Assembly (NCBI RefSeq): GCF_004770105.1 | Contig: NZ_RQEY01000026.1 | Span: forward strand, 1-64,000 | Reading direction: 5' to 3' | DNA length: 64,000 nt | Source: Leptospira andrefontaineae | Lineage (GTDB): Bacteria; Spirochaetota; Leptospiria; Leptospirales; Leptospiraceae | Shown here: positions 26,601 to 35,821 of the stretch, in pieces | How the letters are laid out: every line of letters begins with the position of its first letter | Position numbering within the stretch: the first letter of the stretch is position 1 | Notes under the pieces: model-generated | What the model saw: the letters and a program-made list of their open reading frames with translations, nothing else | Database searches by the model: none | What the model was told of the DNA's origin: nothing | Program-made: the position numbers and the translations under genes

Positions 26601-28532
26601 TTAATAGGATTTTGTCCAGAGTTGGTTACTTGCATTCAGGAATTCCCATTGATGAACCAGAGAGCCGTTGCTATTAGCAGAAGCATCTACCGCATACAAT
26701 GAGTTGATACGATTTCGGATACTATCTCCTACGAAATCGAATCTCATATTATTCATATCCTTACAATCCCAAAGAGCAATCTTTCCTCCGTTACGAGTTT
26801 CTCCGCCATTATCCATACATTTATTTGGATTCAGTTTGCTTCTGAGGAAACCGTTGCCTGCATCATAATACCATTTTTGAGCATCGGTTCCGTTACAGTT
26901 GTATATTTGTATCCTTGCACCGTTTGCAGTACTACTATTGCTTACATCTAAACATCGATTGGAAGCTTGGTTAATGAGTGCGAAATACGGAGACTCATAA
27001 TTTTTCTCCCAACGTTGGTTGTTCCCACCATGCCATGTCCATTGGCTGACCAAGGAACCGCTGGTAGAACCGTTAGCGTCTACAGCAATCGATTCGTTTT
27101 GTCTAACTCGCATAGAATCATCGTAAAAATCGAATCTCATATTATTCATATCTTTACAATCCCAGAGTACTATTTTTCCCCCGTTCCAATTCTCCGCTCC
27201 GTTATCCAAACACTTATCAGTATTCAATTTGCTTCTAAGATAACTTGTAGAATGTTCATAGAACCATTTCTGTGCGTTAGTTCCGTTACAATTCCAAACT
27301 TGAACGCGAGCATTATTTTCAGTGCTGCTATTGCTTACATCCAAACATAGATTGGATTGTTTACTTTTTAGAGTGAAGTATCTTGGTTCTAGATCGTTTA
27401 CATCCATACATGCTTCGAAAGCATATTGAGAGAAACGAGGACCTGCAAAATCTACCATCGCAATATTGATACGTTGCCCTGATTTTTTGGCTTCTCTATC
27501 CAAGTCATAAACAAAACTTGCATGATCCAATTTATCATTAGTAAGGTCTTCAATACTTCCCCAATATGGAGGGAAAATAATTTGAGACGCATTCGGAGTT
27601 AGGATCATCTGAGCTACGTAAAATTTACCTTCTCGATTGTCCTTGATGCGGTTTCTAAGTGCGCTCACTAGATCGGATTCGTTTCCAGTATTTTGCCAGT
27701 CACTCTTCATTGTTTGGCCTTGGTTCCAATACAGTTCGGATAAAGCAGAATAATTTCCGCCACCCCAGATTAGGATAACGTTCTTATCTAGGTCCCAAAG
27801 TTGGGAGAAGCTAACTGAATTTCCAAGATTACGAGGGGCCATTCTGGAACCTAAATAAGGAAGAACCAATTGGTCTTTTAGTTCGTAATGTTCCCCATCG
27901 CTCATACTGTCCACGTTCTGAATATGAACGAATACGATCTCTTTTTTACGATTATTCACGAAGCTGGAGATATGTTGGAATACTTCCTGAGCCGGAACGG
28001 AAATACTAGATCCGTGATGGATCTTAAATTGTCCGTCTGCCTTTTTGATCCTAAGATCGAAGTAACGATACCCGAGAGATAATTGTTCTCCCACAGTGTA
28101 TTCTTGGGTTTGGGAGATATTCTCGTCTATTCCCTGGATTCCGTAAGTTCCGGAGTCATGAGTTCCTGGGATACAAATATTTCTAAGCTGGGTATTTGAT
28201 TTGGAAAGGTATCCATTACTCATCCATGCTTGCGGGTCTATCTGCAATTTTGGAGCATAAACAGGGATCGGACTTCTTCCGTTTTTACCCTTAGTGCCTC
28301 CACCCTCGAAAGGGATCCCACTTGGCTGGTCCAAAGGGGCAGGAGTTAGGTATTCTGCCTTATAATTGATATCTGCACCCAGAGATCCTCCGGATTTACC
28401 TTTGGATTGGAGTAAAAATAGTAAAGAATCGTAGTTTGAGGAGGAATCTTTACATCCTGCTCCTATTAGGGATGCAGCGCAAATAAACGCGACTGCGACG
28501 ATTCGAGAGGAAAACACCTTGGAACTTTTCAT
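26601..28532 (-). CDS. PI-PLC X-domain lipoprotein with two ricin-B lectin domains
   Basis: A 643-residue protein from ATG 28532; an upstream in-frame TTG adds five residues and is less likely. The lipoprotein signal ends LIGAGC (about Cys27). A PI-PLC X-like barrel covers about 95-385, with the first catalytic His in CIPGTHDSGTYG (about 120-131) and the second in FKIHHGSS (about 169-176). FDLRIKK and MVDFAG also fit. Two tandem ricin-type beta-trefoil lectin repeats follow (about 390-515 and 515-643), each with NLCLDVSNSST/NRCLDVSNSST and QKW signatures. The two lectin units are near-identical over long stretches (KCLDNG.., LWDCKDMNNMRFDF), so they arose by recent duplication. By family it cleaves phosphatidylinositol or its glycan forms at a surface it binds through sugar. 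Confidence 0.88.
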   Translation of the reverse strand: MKSSKVFSSRIVAVAFICAASLIGAGCKDSSSNYDSLLFLLQSKGKSGGSLGADINYKAEYLTPAPLDQPSGIPFEGGGTKGKNGRSPIPVYAPKLQIDPQAWMSNGYLSKSNTQLRNICIPGTHDSGTYGIQGIDENISQTQEYTVGEQLSLGYRYFDLRIKKADGQFKIHHGSSISVPAQEVFQHISSFVNNRKKEIVFVHIQNVDSMSDGEHYELKDQLVLPYLGSRMAPRNLGNSVSFSQLWDLDKNVILIWGGGNYSALSELYWNQGQTMKSDWQNTGNESDLVSALRNRIKDNREGKFYVAQMILTPNASQIIFPPYWGSIEDLTNDKLDHASFVYDLDREAKKSGQRINIAMVDFAGPRFSQYAFEACMDVNDLEPRYFTLKSKQSNLCLDVSNSSTENNARVQVWNCNGTNAQKWFYEHSTSYLRSKLNTDKCLDNGAENWNGGKIVLWDCKDMNNMRFDFYDDSMRVRQNESIAVDANGSTSGSLVSQWTWHGGNNQRWEKNYESPYFALINQASNRCLDVSNSSTANGARIQIYNCNGTDAQKWYYDAGNGFLRSKLNPNKCMDNGGETRNGGKIALWDCKDMNNMRFDFVGDSIRNRINSLYAVDASANSNGSLVHQWEFLNASNQLWTKSY

Positions 28533-28805
28533 TTTTTCACCATTCAAATGATCTGTTTTTCTGCATTATAAAAGTTTAATGCTTTGCTCCAGTATCCGGA
28601 GTAGAAAAAGAAATAACCGGAACTTTTTCCCTGTCAACGTCCTTTCAAATATTTTTAAAAAGTTAACATAACGATTGTTTTTTAAAGAATTCCAAGGTTC
28701 TCTGTTTGTTATCTTAATATAATCAAAATATAAGAGCCGGTGCAGAAAGGAAATCGCCTTGCAGAGACGAGTGCGACTTTCAATCTGACAGCAAAGAAAT
28801 CCATT

Positions 28806-29345
28806 ATGAAATTATTTATTAGCGATAAAAAAGAATCTCTATCTTCTTGGTGGTTACGTTTTCGTTTGAACCATTGGCCTTGTTTGTGGTGTACGGGAGG
28901 AAAAATACAATTCATCTCTTCCGATCTAAGAGAACTTCATGTAAGTTTAAAGAAAAATCTTCGCACATTAAATCGAGTCGGTACAATTTACGGAGGAAGT
29001 ATTTATAGTTCGGTGGATCCATATTATATGTTGATGATGATGTGGATACTTGGACCCGACTATGTAGTTTGGGATAAAGCTGCAAAAGTAAAATTTGTCC
29101 GGCCGATCCTGAATAAAGTTAAGATCAGATTTTTGATCACAGAAGAATTGATCGAAAAGACAAAACAAGATATATTAGAAAAAGGCGAAATAGTTTTTGA
29201 TCTTCCTGCAAAATACGAAGATGAAGAAGGAACAGTATATGCCTCCTTCGAAAAAACGATCTATGCTGCTTCCAAAGAATTTTATGAGAAGAAGTTAGCT
29301 TCTAAAAATATGACTTCTGCATTTAAACCTAGCAAAAGAAGTTGA
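28806..29345 (+). CDS. DUF4442 hotdog-fold protein
   Basis: I use ATG 28806 (179 residues) rather than the upstream GTG at 28740. The layout MKLFI..WWLRFRLNHWPCLWCTGGKI, then VSLKKNLRTLNRVGTIYGGSIYSSVDPYYMLM, fits the DUF4442 group of thioesterase-like hotdog proteins, in which the N-rich helix and GG(S/A) turn contribute to the acyl-binding site. KVRFLI-like strands and an acidic loop (PAKYEDEEG) follow. Substrate unknown. It converges with the methyltransferase gene, 7 bases apart. Confidence 0.75.
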   Translation: MKLFISDKKESLSSWWLRFRLNHWPCLWCTGGKIQFISSDLRELHVSLKKNLRTLNRVGTIYGGSIYSSVDPYYMLMMMWILGPDYVVWDKAAKVKFVRPILNKVKIRFLITEELIEKTKQDILEKGEIVFDLPAKYEDEEGTVYASFEKTIYAASKEFYEKKLASKNMTSAFKPSKRS

Positions 29346-29352
29346 TTTTAGA

Positions 29353-30024
29353 TTATTTGATAGCGATCCATCCGCCTACATGTAAGGATCTGAATTTTTG
29401 AGAACTCTCTGAAAATCCTGCTTCTCTGAAAAGATCTGTGTATCTGGTACTTTGGATACGATGTAGTTCGAATACTCGTTTTAGATAGACTTCAACCGCT
29501 TCTTCTTCCCAGCCTTGGAAATTGATTAAATAGGATTTTATATTTTTAAATAGTATCTCCGATCCATTTGGTTCGGAATCGAATAGATCGAATAGAATGA
29601 ATCTTCCTCCCTTTTTCAATCTTGTATGGATCTCTTTCAAGAGTGAAAGTTTGTCTCCGGTATCCGGAAGGAAATGTAAAACAAAGAGTAGGGTGGCTGA
29701 ATCATATTCTTCGGCTAAAGGAAGTTCTCCCACTGTTCCACAGACAAGTTTAAGTTGTGGGAATTTTTTCTGGGCCTGTTCTATCATTTCAGGCGAAGGG
29801 TCAAGACCGGTTATCGAAAACCGATCCGGAGCAATTTTTAATAATTTGGCGAAGTCGGCTCCAGTTCCACAACCTACTGATAAGATCTTTCCTTTTTCAG
29901 GAATGTTTTCGAGAAGATAGATCGCAACTAATTCCATGATCCCTGAATAGAATGGGATCATCTTTCCTATTCTTCTCTCATATACTTGTGCTCTTTCACC
30001 TTCGAACTTTTCTACGTGGCTCAT
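29353..30024 (-). CDS. Class I SAM-dependent methyltransferase
   Basis: A 223-residue Rossmann methyltransferase. Motif I is ILSVGCGTGADFAKLL (about 47-62), motif II is FSITGLDPSPEMIEQA (about 73-88), and motif IV/V is DSATLLFVLHFLPD. Its ATG directly abuts the TAA of the upstream GGDEF gene, so translation is coupled. The methyl acceptor is unknown. Confidence 0.87.
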   Translation of the reverse strand: MSHVEKFEGERAQVYERRIGKMIPFYSGIMELVAIYLLENIPEKGKILSVGCGTGADFAKLLKIAPDRFSITGLDPSPEMIEQAQKKFPQLKLVCGTVGELPLAEEYDSATLLFVLHFLPDTGDKLSLLKEIHTRLKKGGRFILFDLFDSEPNGSEILFKNIKSYLINFQGWEEEAVEVYLKRVFELHRIQSTRYTDLFREAGFSESSQKFRSLHVGGWIAIK

Positions 30025-30867
30025 TTAATTTCCTGTTTGGACTTTTTGAAGAAGAATATCATATGTGGAACCGTCTTCCGGATACATTGCGACTCCTAAG
30101 GACACTGTGACTTTTACTTCTCCCAAAGAACCGTTGGAGGTGGATTCCGAAAATAATCTTTTGATCTTCTCTGCTCTTTCCAACACTATATTCTTATGCG
30201 CTCCGGGAAGAAGAAGTAAGAATTTTTCACCGCCTATCCTGGAAGAGATATCACTTCTTCTGGAATTTTCCAAAAGTATTCTGCCCATTTCTTTAAGAAG
30301 AAGGTCTCCTCTATTATTCCCGAATATTTCGTTGATCTCTTTTAGTCCGTCTATATGCAAATAAACTACACCTATTGTGCTTCCATTTCTTTCTGCTCTA
30401 TAAAGTTCTGCTTGGAAAGACTCGATTGTATATTCTCTATTGAAAAGACCTGTGAGTTTATCACGGATCTCTAATTCTTTAATTTTGTTTTCCCTTCTTC
30501 TAAAAAGGGATTCGTATCTTTTTGCCTTTGCTTCTGTAAAAGATCTTTCTGTAATGTCTCTAAAATAGAAGGCCTTGGCAGGTTCTTTTTCTTCTACTAG
30601 GATTGGAATTGTCCTACAAATAAATCTCCTTTTGCCGGAGGAAAGATGTAACGTTAGATGAGAATGTTCTTTAGAATCTGCCTTTGAGAGTTCGTTATAC
30701 CAAGAAGAATGTTTTAGATCATTTTTTTCAGGTACAAGCCCAAATTCTTTTGCCTGGATATTTGAATCCAAAAGTTTTCCCTTATTATCCGAGATGAGTA
30801 TCGCGTCTTCCTGATTTTCCAGAAAGTTTAGGTTTCGGATCCAATAGTTTTTAGGAGAAGAAGACAT
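30025..30867 (-). CDS. PAS-GGDEF protein with degenerate, truncated cyclase domain
   Basis: A 280-residue soluble protein: PAS domain (about 12-115, ending FYFRDITERSF), coiled linker (about 118-135) and GGDEF domain from DKLTGLFNREY (about 140). Three things argue against diguanylate cyclase activity. The metal Asp of the DID motif is His (VVYLHIDGLKEIN). The signature reads GGEKF rather than GG(D/E)EF. The domain stops soon after VSLGVAMYPEDGS, without the usual final helix (ALYxAKxxGRN). It may act as a c-di-GMP-independent or GTP-binding sensor, or be decaying. The stop codon abuts the methyltransferase start. Confidence 0.85.
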   Translation of the reverse strand: MSSSPKNYWIRNLNFLENQEDAILISDNKGKLLDSNIQAKEFGLVPEKNDLKHSSWYNELSKADSKEHSHLTLHLSSGKRRFICRTIPILVEEKEPAKAFYFRDITERSFTEAKAKRYESLFRRRENKIKELEIRDKLTGLFNREYTIESFQAELYRAERNGSTIGVVYLHIDGLKEINEIFGNNRGDLLLKEMGRILLENSRRSDISSRIGGEKFLLLLPGAHKNIVLERAEKIKRLFSESTSNGSLGEVKVTVSLGVAMYPEDGSTYDILLQKVQTGN

Positions 30868-30952
30868 GCAGTTCTATTCGAAAAATTATCCCGGAACTCC
30901 GGGAAAATCAATCTTCTTCTGACTCTTTAAAAATTCGATCTATAAGAAGTTT

Positions 30953-31903
30953 TTATTCGTAAATTTTTAGGATTTCTCTCGCCTTATGTCGAATTGCTTC
31001 CTGTAATTCTAAAGGTTCTAAAACAAAAACGGAATCGCAATGTTGCAGCATACTTCCTAACGCCCATTCTTTGGTTTCCATATCGATTACCATTTCGGTA
31101 AAACCTTTTGCCATAGGTTTGTGGCTTAGACATTTCATATGAGGAATACTCTTGATATGTTCCGCGGTTGCATCAGTGACCTTAATTTTGATCAGATATT
31201 TAGGGACTCTTGATTTGAATTCTTTGATCCATTCTTCCCAATATTTGCTCAGATCAAATTTTTTAGGTCTTTCGAATCTTTCTGCAGTTATCGAGGCTTC
31301 TTTGATCCGAGAGATACGATAGACTCTCATTTCTTTTCCGCGTTTTGCTACGACATACCAGATCGTGTCTTTTGCTACAAGGCCGTACGGTTCTATTGTT
31401 CTTGGTTCAGGTTTTCCACCTTCTTTTTCGTAGATGATCATTACTTTTTTCTCTTCCCAAACTGCGTCTTGTAGTATTGGAAGAAGTGGAAGTTCCCTGA
31501 TCGCTCTGCCCCAACCGAGCCCGTCTATATGAATCCTTTGTCTGGCAGTTTCCGCATCTTTTCTATAAGCAGGTGGAAGAGAAGCCATAAGTTTGACGAA
31601 TGCAGAATCGAAGTCCTTCTTCTTTCCTAAATCCTCCAAAACTCTAGAAGAGTGAACTAGTAACAGCGAGATCACTTCTTCTTTTTTAAACCCGGTAAGG
31701 TTTGTTCTATAACCCTCGCTTAAACTCCAGCCTCCACCAATGCCTCTTTCCGCATAGATTGGAATTCCTGCGGCAGAAAGAGCCTCCATATCCCTATGAA
31801 CTGTTCGTTCTGAAATTTCCAATTTTTTGGAAAGTTCCTTAGCGGTCGTTCTTCCTTTTGCCTGTAAATGTAGAAGAATATTTAGAAGCCTATCAGCTCT
31901 CAT
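30953..31903 (-). CDS. HTH-WYL (YafY-type) transcriptional regulator
   Basis: A 316-residue regulator. The N-terminal winged helix-turn-helix is TTAKELSKKLEISERTVHRDMEAL (about 18-41) with GGGWSLSEGYRTNLTGF. The WYL domain is centred on RTIEPYGLVAKDTIWYVVAKRGKEMRVYRISRI (about 165-197), with the WCX extension to the end. No ribosome site precedes its ATG, so the transcript may be leaderless. An inverted repeat lies in the 52-base gap to the divergent hydrolase. Confidence 0.9.
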   Translation of the reverse strand: MRADRLLNILLHLQAKGRTTAKELSKKLEISERTVHRDMEALSAAGIPIYAERGIGGGWSLSEGYRTNLTGFKKEEVISLLLVHSSRVLEDLGKKKDFDSAFVKLMASLPPAYRKDAETARQRIHIDGLGWGRAIRELPLLPILQDAVWEEKKVMIIYEKEGGKPEPRTIEPYGLVAKDTIWYVVAKRGKEMRVYRISRIKEASITAERFERPKKFDLSKYWEEWIKEFKSRVPKYLIKIKVTDATAEHIKSIPHMKCLSHKPMAKGFTEMVIDMETKEWALGSMLQHCDSVFVLEPLELQEAIRHKAREILKIYE

Positions 31904-31926
31904 AAATTTAGTATAAATCTCTAAAT

Positions 31927-31943
31927 ATGACAGAACTTGTCAT
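31927..31943. promoter_or_regulatory. Probable WYL-regulator operator
   Basis: ATGACAGAACTTGTCAT has perfect 6-base arms (ATGACA/TGTCAT) around 5 bases. It lies in the divergent gap between the WYL regulator and the alpha/beta hydrolase gene, which fits autoregulation and control of the hydrolase. Confidence 0.6.
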
Positions 31944-31955
31944 GTATATTCTGCT

Positions 31956-32789
31956 ATGCTTGTTTTTATGATTACTTTAGCAACTTCGGTTTTTGGCATC
32001 GTTCTATGTAAAGGTGAAATTATCAAAACTTCTGTCCATGGCCCTACAGGGAAAATTTCCTATAAGGATGAAGGATTCGGTGGAATGCCGGTCGTGTTTA
32101 TTCATTCTTTTGGAGGGAATGTTTCTCATTGGGAAGAGATCAAGGAATCTCTTGTTCCGAACAGAAGAGTAGTGCGTATAGAACTTAGAGGTCATGGAGA
32201 TTCCGAATTTCCAAAAGATGGGGATTATAGGATTTCTTCTATGGCACAGGATTTGGCTACAGTTGTAAATCTTTTGGGACTGCAAAGATTCGTGCTCGTG
32301 GGTCATAGTATGGGGGGAAGTGTCGCATTACAATACGCTGGAGAAAATCCGAGTAGAGTGGCGGGACTCGTTCTTGTGGATTCCAACGGGGATCCAAAAA
32401 AATTACCGGAAGTGGTTCGCAATCAGATCAAGAATGCATTACATTCGGACGCATATGTGCAAACTACGGAGGCATATTGGGAACAGCTATTGGCGAATTC
32501 TAAACCTGAAGTAAAAGAAAGATTGATGGGAGAATTAACCAGAACTCCGAAAGATACCGTACTCAAGATCACTTCCGAGTTATTGGATTATGATCCGAAT
32601 CATTCTCTAAAAAGATATGTAGGTCCAAAACTTGCGATAGTCACTCCGGAAAACGATGACCAATTTGCATTACATAGACTTCATTTAGGATTTCCTCATG
32701 TGGTAGTTTCGAATGCGGGACATTGGTTACAATTGGACCAACCGGAAGAATTCCGTAATACTCTGGAAACCTTCTTACAAAAATTCTAA
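31956..32789 (+). CDS. Exported alpha/beta hydrolase
   Basis: A 277-residue protein with a short hydrophobic N terminus (MLVFMITLATSVFGIVLC), perhaps a signal or lipoprotein signal with Cys18. The hydrolase fold shows FIHSFGGNVSHWEE (oxyanion region, about 49-62), RGHGDSEFP, nucleophile GHSMGGSVA (about 116-124) and the C-terminal His in NAGHWLQLDQP (about 255-265). Acid residue probably in DDQFAL. It is divergent from a WYL regulator. Substrate unknown; haloperoxidase- or lactonase-like. Confidence 0.85.
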   Translation: MLVFMITLATSVFGIVLCKGEIIKTSVHGPTGKISYKDEGFGGMPVVFIHSFGGNVSHWEEIKESLVPNRRVVRIELRGHGDSEFPKDGDYRISSMAQDLATVVNLLGLQRFVLVGHSMGGSVALQYAGENPSRVAGLVLVDSNGDPKKLPEVVRNQIKNALHSDAYVQTTEAYWEQLLANSKPEVKERLMGELTRTPKDTVLKITSELLDYDPNHSLKRYVGPKLAIVTPENDDQFALHRLHLGFPHVVVSNAGHWLQLDQPEEFRNTLETFLQKF

Positions 32790-32796
32790 GATAAAA

Positions 32797-32818
32797 CTCC
32801 CGGAGCTTCGTCCGGGAG
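32797..32818 (+). terminator. Terminator hairpin after hydrolase gene
   Basis: CTCCCGGA (32797-32804) pairs perfectly with TCCGGGAG (32811-32818) around GCTTCG, 8 bases after the stop codon. A modest T-containing tail follows. Confidence 0.7.
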
Positions 32819-33025
32819 GCTTCAAATGATTTTCATCGAACGAGAGTTATAGATTCTTTGCTGGAAAAATTTTTCAAAAATTCCTCAGAATTTCTAAATT
32901 TCTGATTTAATTGATTTCGAAATTTTATTAGTATTGCTCCCGCTTTCCGTAGAAGGGCCGGGAAATTCATCTTCCGATCCGAGGAAAACAAGGACGTTCT
33001 TCGTCCAATTTCAAATCGAAATCAT

Positions 33026-34933
33026 ATGAAATCTATCAAAGTTATTCCACTCGTATTAGTTCTAGCCTTAACGTTATTTTCTTGTCGAAGCAAAACTTCC
33101 CCTAAAATTTCTCCCCTTGCTGAAAATGGGGTTTTGGATCTGAGAGATTGGAATTTTGCAGAAGATGGTATCGTAAAATTAGATGGAGAGTGGAAATTCC
33201 AATGGATGAAACTTGCGGTTTCCAGACCGGAGCTTGGATCCAAGGATGTTCAAACTCATATAGTTAATATTCCGGGTAACTGGAACCAAATTCCAAAGTT
33301 AGAAGGTATGAATCCTTTGATGGCTTTCGGATACGGCACTTATACTTTAAAAATAATCCCGGGCCAAAATCAGGGAAGGTTAATGATGCACTTCCAAGGC
33401 GCAGGAACTGCAGCTTCTATCTATTTAGATGGGAAGAAGATTATGGGGAATGGAGTAGTGGGACCCGATGAGAACTCATCCCGTCCCCAATATCTTCCGC
33501 TTTATGTTTCTATCGGACAACCAAACAAGGAGATGTTATTACAAGTAGAGATCTCTAACTTCGATCATTATAAGGGAGGACTTTGGGAATCCCTTAGGAT
33601 GGGAACAGAATCGGATCTTCTGAACTTCAGGGACAATAGCTCTTTTAGCGAGATGTTCTTGTTCGGAAGTATCATCATCATGGCTTTATACCATTTCGGT
33701 TTGTATTCTTTAAGAAGAAGGGACATGACCGGGTTGTTTTTCGGAGCATTCTGCGCGAGCATCTGCCTAAGGATTTTCGTAACCGGAGAAAGGTTCCTGA
33801 TCCTAAAATTTCCTCATCTGCCTTGGGAATTTTTTAATAAGTTGGAATATATCTCCTTCTACTTAGCTGTTCCATTTTTCATTTATTATCTGGATGCATT
33901 ATACCCGCATTCGTTCTCTGCAAAGTTAAAAAGATTCTTCATAGGATTCAACCTAGTCGTATCCGCGATGGTTGTATTTACTCCTGCGAGCATTTATACT
34001 CATACATTGATCCCATTTCAAGTATGTTTAATTTTTGTAATATTATGGATCTTCTTCGTATTAGTTCGTTTGGTAAAAAGCGGGGCAGAAGGCTCTCTAA
34101 TGGCGCTCGGAGGAGTAATCGCTTTAACCGCGGCTGCTATCAATGATAGTTTATATTCACAAGCAGTGATTAACACCGGATATTATCTTCCATTAGGATT
34201 ATTCGTTTTTATATTCGTGCAGTCCTATTTGCTCTCCTTCCGCTTTTCTCAGGCGTTCTTATACATAGAACGTTTATCAGACAATCTACTGGAAGTGAAC
34301 AAGGCCTATAGTAGATTCGTTCCTTTGGCTTTCTTGAAATTTTTGAATAAAAGTGATATCACCGAGATCGGCTTAGGAGACCAGGTCCAAAGAGAAATGA
34401 CCATCTTATTCTCGGATATCAGATCCTTTACCCAACTCTCCGAGAAGATGACTCCTAAAGATAATTTCGACTTTTTGAATTCTTATATGAGAAAGATGGG
34501 GCCGATTATCAGAAAACACGGCGGTTTCATAGATAAATATTTGGGCGATGGAATTATGGCTCTCTTTCCTAGTCTGCCTGACCAGGCGCTGGATGCTGCT
34601 ATGGAAATGCTCCGAGAGTTAGAGAGCCTAAATCAATCCAGAGCGGATCGACATTATGAACCGATCCAAATCGGTATCGGGCTTCATACAGGAACATTGA
34701 TGCTCGGAACGATTGGCGAAGAAGAAAGAATGGATGGGACAGTGATCTCGGACGCAGTCAATCTTGCTTCTCGTATCGAGGGATTGACCAAGGAGTTTCA
34801 TGCGAACCTTCTACTTAGCGAAAGCACCTATCGTAAGTTGAAGAATCGCAGGAAGTATTCCTTTAAAAAATTAGGCAAAGTAAAAGTGAAGGGAAAATCC
34901 AAATCCAGCGAAGTATACGAGGTCTTGGGCTGA
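33026..34933 (+). CDS. 7TMR-DISM sensor adenylate/guanylate cyclase
   Basis: A 635-residue protein with a lipoprotein-like signal (LVLALTLFSC, Cys20). A 7TMR-DISMED2 sensor spans about 35-195 (LDGEWKFQW, INIPGNWNQ), seven membrane segments about 205-415 and a class III nucleotidyl cyclase about 440-635. Catalytic features are intact: metal Asp in TILFSDIRSFT and KYLGDGIMALF, base-selecting Lys (DKYLGD) and Asp (VISDAVN), and transition-state Asn/Arg in DAVNLASRIEG. The Lys/Asp pair points to ATP, so cAMP is the expected product. Confidence 0.92.
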   Translation: MKSIKVIPLVLVLALTLFSCRSKTSPKISPLAENGVLDLRDWNFAEDGIVKLDGEWKFQWMKLAVSRPELGSKDVQTHIVNIPGNWNQIPKLEGMNPLMAFGYGTYTLKIIPGQNQGRLMMHFQGAGTAASIYLDGKKIMGNGVVGPDENSSRPQYLPLYVSIGQPNKEMLLQVEISNFDHYKGGLWESLRMGTESDLLNFRDNSSFSEMFLFGSIIIMALYHFGLYSLRRRDMTGLFFGAFCASICLRIFVTGERFLILKFPHLPWEFFNKLEYISFYLAVPFFIYYLDALYPHSFSAKLKRFFIGFNLVVSAMVVFTPASIYTHTLIPFQVCLIFVILWIFFVLVRLVKSGAEGSLMALGGVIALTAAAINDSLYSQAVINTGYYLPLGLFVFIFVQSYLLSFRFSQAFLYIERLSDNLLEVNKAYSRFVPLAFLKFLNKSDITEIGLGDQVQREMTILFSDIRSFTQLSEKMTPKDNFDFLNSYMRKMGPIIRKHGGFIDKYLGDGIMALFPSLPDQALDAAMEMLRELESLNQSRADRHYEPIQIGIGLHTGTLMLGTIGEEERMDGTVISDAVNLASRIEGLTKEFHANLLLSESTYRKLKNRRKYSFKKLGKVKVKGKSKSSEVYEVLG

Positions 34934-34935
34934 TC

Positions 34936-35475
34936 TTACTTTTTCGGGAACTTCTGTTTATAAAAATCTAATGCTCTGAGGATCAGCTCTTTTGCTACCT
35001 CGGGGCCTTCCGGCTCTTCTACCCTGACTTCTTTCTTTTCTAATTGTTTATATACGGAGAAGAAATGAGTCAGCTCCGCTCTAAATGAATTCGGCAGTTG
35101 AGATACGTGCTCTATTCCATCAAAACTTCTATCACCCGAGGCAACAGCCAGGATTTTCTCGTCTCCTTCTCCTCTGTCTATCATCCTCATTACCCCGACC
35201 ACTCTTGCGGGTACCAAACAAAGTGGGGGAACTTCTTCCGAACAAAGTACTAGGATATCCAAAGGATCCTTATCATCTCCCAAAGTTTGGGGAATAAAAC
35301 CGTAATGAGCAGGATAATGCGCGGAAGCAAAAAGCACTCGGTCCAATTTGATGAGACCCGATTCCTTATCCACTTCGAACTTGGCCTTACTTCCGGAAGG
35401 AATTTCCACAAGCGCATGAACTTCGTGAGGAGGATTTGGGCCAGGACTGGCCTCGTGCCAAGGATGTTGTATCAT
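34936..35475 (-). CDS. ppa: Inorganic pyrophosphatase
   Basis: A 179-residue family I soluble pyrophosphatase. Diagnostic blocks are VEIPSGSKAKFEVDKESG (about 23-40), YPAHYGFIPQTLGDDKDPLDILVL (about 54-77, including the DxDPxD metal site) and the later MIDRGEGDEKILAV (about 96-109). It hydrolyses pyrophosphate in the cytoplasm. It converges with the cyclase gene, with 2 bases between the stops. Confidence 0.93.
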   Translation of the reverse strand: MIQHPWHEASPGPNPPHEVHALVEIPSGSKAKFEVDKESGLIKLDRVLFASAHYPAHYGFIPQTLGDDKDPLDILVLCSEEVPPLCLVPARVVGVMRMIDRGEGDEKILAVASGDRSFDGIEHVSQLPNSFRAELTHFFSVYKQLEKKEVRVEEPEGPEVAKELILRALDFYKQKFPKK

Positions 35476-35821
35476 GGGGAAATCTTGGAACCGGATGGAT
35501 GTATAGCAAGCATATTCCTACTAACATTTTGTAGGAAATCCGAACTTCGATGTGAAGCAAATATCATAGAAGGATTTTAAATGAACAATCTATATATTTC
35601 TATCCGAATGAGTATACTATATCTATTCTAAAAAAATAATAAGACATATTTTATTGAATATATAATGTATATGGTTTAATTTTGGAACGGTTATAAAATT
35701 GTACTTAACATGAATAATTTTTTAATTTATTATATTATCTTAAAATTCTAATTAATTCATCCCCTCTTTTCGTCTTTTAAATTTAGGAAGAAATTTATTG
35801 ATTTCTTTTTGGGATGTTTAA
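35476..35821. other. AT-rich 346-base interval
   Basis: No gene seen. Near the ppa promoter an inverted repeat TTCCTAC (35515-35521) / GTAGGAA (35531-35537) with a 9-base spacer resembles the TGTAGGA-type palindromes found at 47373-48139. From about 35580 to 35760 the DNA is strikingly AT-rich with short runs of A and T and a TATAAT at 35661, likely the promoter region of the following gene. Confidence 0.5.
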
